From Glaciecola punicea ACAM 611 (GTDB taxonomy: Bacteria; Pseudomonadota; Gammaproteobacteria; Enterobacterales; Alteromonadaceae): a stretch of DNA of 64,000 nucleotides. How positions within the stretch are numbered: position 1 is the first letter of the stretch; each line of letters starts with the position of its first letter. The position numbers were made by a program, and so were the translations under genes. The stretch is taken from the NCBI RefSeq assembly GCF_000252165.1, contig NZ_BAET01000002.1, forward strand, positions 62,001 through 126,000. Reading direction: 5' to 3'. The notes under the pieces are model-generated. The model did no database searches and was not told the origin of the DNA. It saw only the letters and a list, made by a program, of their open reading frames with translations. Positions 62,574-64,000 of this stretch are shown piece by piece.

Positions 62574-63755
62574 CTACGCATTCATCCCCGCCACATATCC
62601 ACTGCTCCACGCCCACTGAAAGTTATATCCCCCTAACCAGCCGGTTACATCAACCGCCTCGCCAATAAAGTACAGGTTCGGATGAGACTTCACTTCCATT
62701 GTCTTTGAAGATAGATGATCAGTGTTTACCCCGCCAAGCGTGACCTCAGCGGTTCTATAGCCTTCTGTGCCATCGGGTCTAATATTCCAATTATGCACAA
62801 GATCCACAAGCCTTGCCTGCTCTTTATGGCTTAGCTGCTTTATAGGAACATTTTCAAACTTGTGCAAATCAATAAAGGTTTCTGCAAATCGTTTAGCGAA
62901 CTTGGTCGCCAGAAGGTTTTTAAGCGACACATTAGGCTGCGTAGATATTGATTCATTTAAGAAGGCACCAAAATCATCCCCTGGATATAAGTTTATAAAC
63001 ACTTCTTCACCCGGATGCCAATACGATGAAATCTGCAAAATAGAAGGACCCGACAAACCGCGATGGGTAATCAGCATGTCCTCTACAAACGACTTATTTG
63101 GGGTAGACACTTCAACCGGGATTGAAACGCCTGATACTTCTGCCAATGGCGTTTTAAGCTCTGGCGGCAAGGTAAAGGGCACAAGGCCTGCGCTGGTGGG
63201 CAACACTTCAAGCCCGAACTGCTTGGCAACTTTGTAGGCGAATGGGCTTGCCCCGAGCTTGGGCATAGACAATCCGCCTGATGCAATAATTAAGCTTGTG
63301 CAGGTGTAAGTGTGCTTATCAGTGGTAACACTATAGCCACCCTGCTCGCGTGCTTTTACTTCGCTAATATCGGTTTGGTAAGCAAAGGTCACGTCGTTTT
63401 TTTCGCATTCTGATACCAGCATGGCCACAATTTCTTTGGCTGAGTCGTCGCAGAACAATTGTCCCAGAGATTTTTCATGGTATTTAATTTTGTACTGTTC
63501 TACTAAGGCGATAAAGTCCCATTGGGTATATTGGCTTAGCGCCGATTTGCAAAAGTGGGGGTTTTCGCACAGGTACTTTTCAGGCTCAATGTAGTAATTG
63601 GTGAAATTACTGCGGCCACCGCCCGATATGAGTATTTTTTTACCCGGTCGTTTGGCATGATCAATCAGCAATGTTTTACGTTTACGGCTGCCTGTGGTAG
63701 CGGCGCATAATAGGCCTGCCGCCCCTGCACCAATGACAATTACATCAAAATTCAC
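62574..63755 (-). CDS. BaiN/HI0933-family flavoprotein (NAD(P)/FAD-dependent oxidoreductase)
   Basis: The 393-residue protein belongs to the YhiN/HI0933 family: N-terminal FAD loop VIVIGAGAAGLLCAATTG, the diagnostic GKKILISGGGRSNFTN, ASGGLSMPKLGASPFAY, VTLGGVNTDHLSSKTM and the C-terminal FAD motif GEAVDVTGWLGGYNFQWAWSSG. Members are flavin oxidoreductases; one relative (BaiN) reduces bile-acid intermediates and others reduce unknown substrates. It stands alone, with an empty or decayed region on its right side and the peroxiredoxin gene upstream on the same strand. Confidence 0.93.
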   Translation of the reverse strand: MNFDVIVIGAGAAGLLCAATTGSRKRKTLLIDHAKRPGKKILISGGGRSNFTNYYIEPEKYLCENPHFCKSALSQYTQWDFIALVEQYKIKYHEKSLGQLFCDDSAKEIVAMLVSECEKNDVTFAYQTDISEVKAREQGGYSVTTDKHTYTCTSLIIASGGLSMPKLGASPFAYKVAKQFGLEVLPTSAGLVPFTLPPELKTPLAEVSGVSIPVEVSTPNKSFVEDMLITHRGLSGPSILQISSYWHPGEEVFINLYPGDDFGAFLNESISTQPNVSLKNLLATKFAKRFAETFIDLHKFENVPIKQLSHKEQARLVDLVHNWNIRPDGTEGYRTAEVTLGGVNTDHLSSKTMEVKSHPNLYFIGEAVDVTGWLGGYNFQWAWSSGYVAGMNA

Positions 63756-63895
63756 TATTTATTTCTCGTATAAATTTAACGCGGGGATACTAACATTTCT
63801 GGACAAAGAGGTTTAGCGCTTACCTAACTATCATGTAAAAATAAAAAAAGCGCCTGGCAACTTAATGCTCAAACGCTTCATTGATACTGCAAAAA

Positions 63896-64000
63896 TTATA
63901 AGGACTGAAGCATCGTTTCTGCGTCAGACACATCAAATTTTCCTGGCGCTTCCACGTTTAAGGTTTCCACTACGCCATTATCTACAAGCATGCTATAGCG
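63896..64000 (-). CDS. Peroxiredoxin, Prx5-like, C-terminal end (partial)
   Basis: The last 34 codons are visible and the rest lies beyond the right edge. They read RYSMLVDNGVVETLNVEAPG, then FDVSDAETMLQSL. This matches the C-terminal end of bacterial Prx5-type peroxiredoxins (R-Y-x-x-x-V-x-x-G-x-V, then S-x-A-E-x-x-L), which reduce hydroperoxides with glutathione or glutaredoxin. The catalytic Cys is outside the window. Confidence 0.85.
   Translation of the reverse strand, partial: RYSMLVDNGVVETLNVEAPGKFDVSDAETMLQSL

Overview
The window is a piece of a gammaproteobacterial chromosome, most likely a marine member of the Alteromonadales (Alteromonas/Glaciecola-like). This rests on the gene content: ppa-fbp-mpl, lptM-lysA-dapF-DUF484-xerC-yigB, uvrD, a large TonB-dependent receptor, an RND pump and many small alteromonad-type proteins. 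Coding density is high, base composition is moderate, and no rRNA, tRNA, CRISPR array or complete insertion sequence was seen. Taxonomy is inferred from content only.

Region by region. 1-6160: the 3' end of uvrA, then ppa and fbp on the minus strand, mpl on the plus strand followed by a shrunken remnant of ubiX, an exported S1/P1 nuclease, and rraA. 6326-11029: a tight operon lptM-lysA-dapF-DUF484-xerC-yigB. In Escherichia coli the same block runs straight into uvrD; here uvrD lies about 8 kb further on. Between them are an S9 peptidase remnant, a BenE-type transporter, a TonB-dependent receptor with a perfect palindrome upstream, a YghU-like oxidoreductase, cysE and a flavin reductase. 21399-25724: a two-gene RND efflux system. 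25783-33349: small accessory genes (GreA/B-like, PsiE-like, a membrane protein with an XRE regulator, LysR with a divergent VOC protein, a PhyH oxygenase, rarD) mixed with decayed genes, including pirin. 33537-41261: recQ, GST, cytochrome c, a large GGDEF/EAL sensor with degenerate motifs, ribA and a CcdAB toxin-antitoxin pair.

42444-51157 is the most interesting region. It is a minus-strand run of eight genes, in transcription order: an exported Gly-rich protein, a lipoprotein, a membrane-anchored helical protein with a beta tail, a membrane-anchored PEGA-repeat protein with a C-terminal FGE/SUMF1-like domain, a 42-residue membrane peptide, an ExbB/TolQ/MotA-like channel subunit, and two membrane-anchored coiled-coil VWA proteins. 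Both VWA proteins carry an F-L-D-V motif in their only membrane helix, at the place where ExbD/TolR carry the proton-binding Asp (F-I-D-V). I read this as a probable ion-driven envelope machine with VWA domains as periplasmic effectors. An ATP-grasp protein lies just downstream. I do not recognise it as a named system.

51655-64000: small proteins, a truncated htpX, a ClpP-like exported protein whose best-placed start is AUC, cca, a flavin amine oxidase, a UDG-like protein, trxC, a POT peptide transporter, a 2OG-Fe(II) oxygenase, a eukaryote-type protein arginine methyltransferase homologue with all its signature loops, a DinJ-YafQ toxin-antitoxin pair with an operator-like inverted repeat and a decayed ParE-like toxin beside it, a BaiN/HI0933-family flavoprotein, and the 3' end of a peroxiredoxin.
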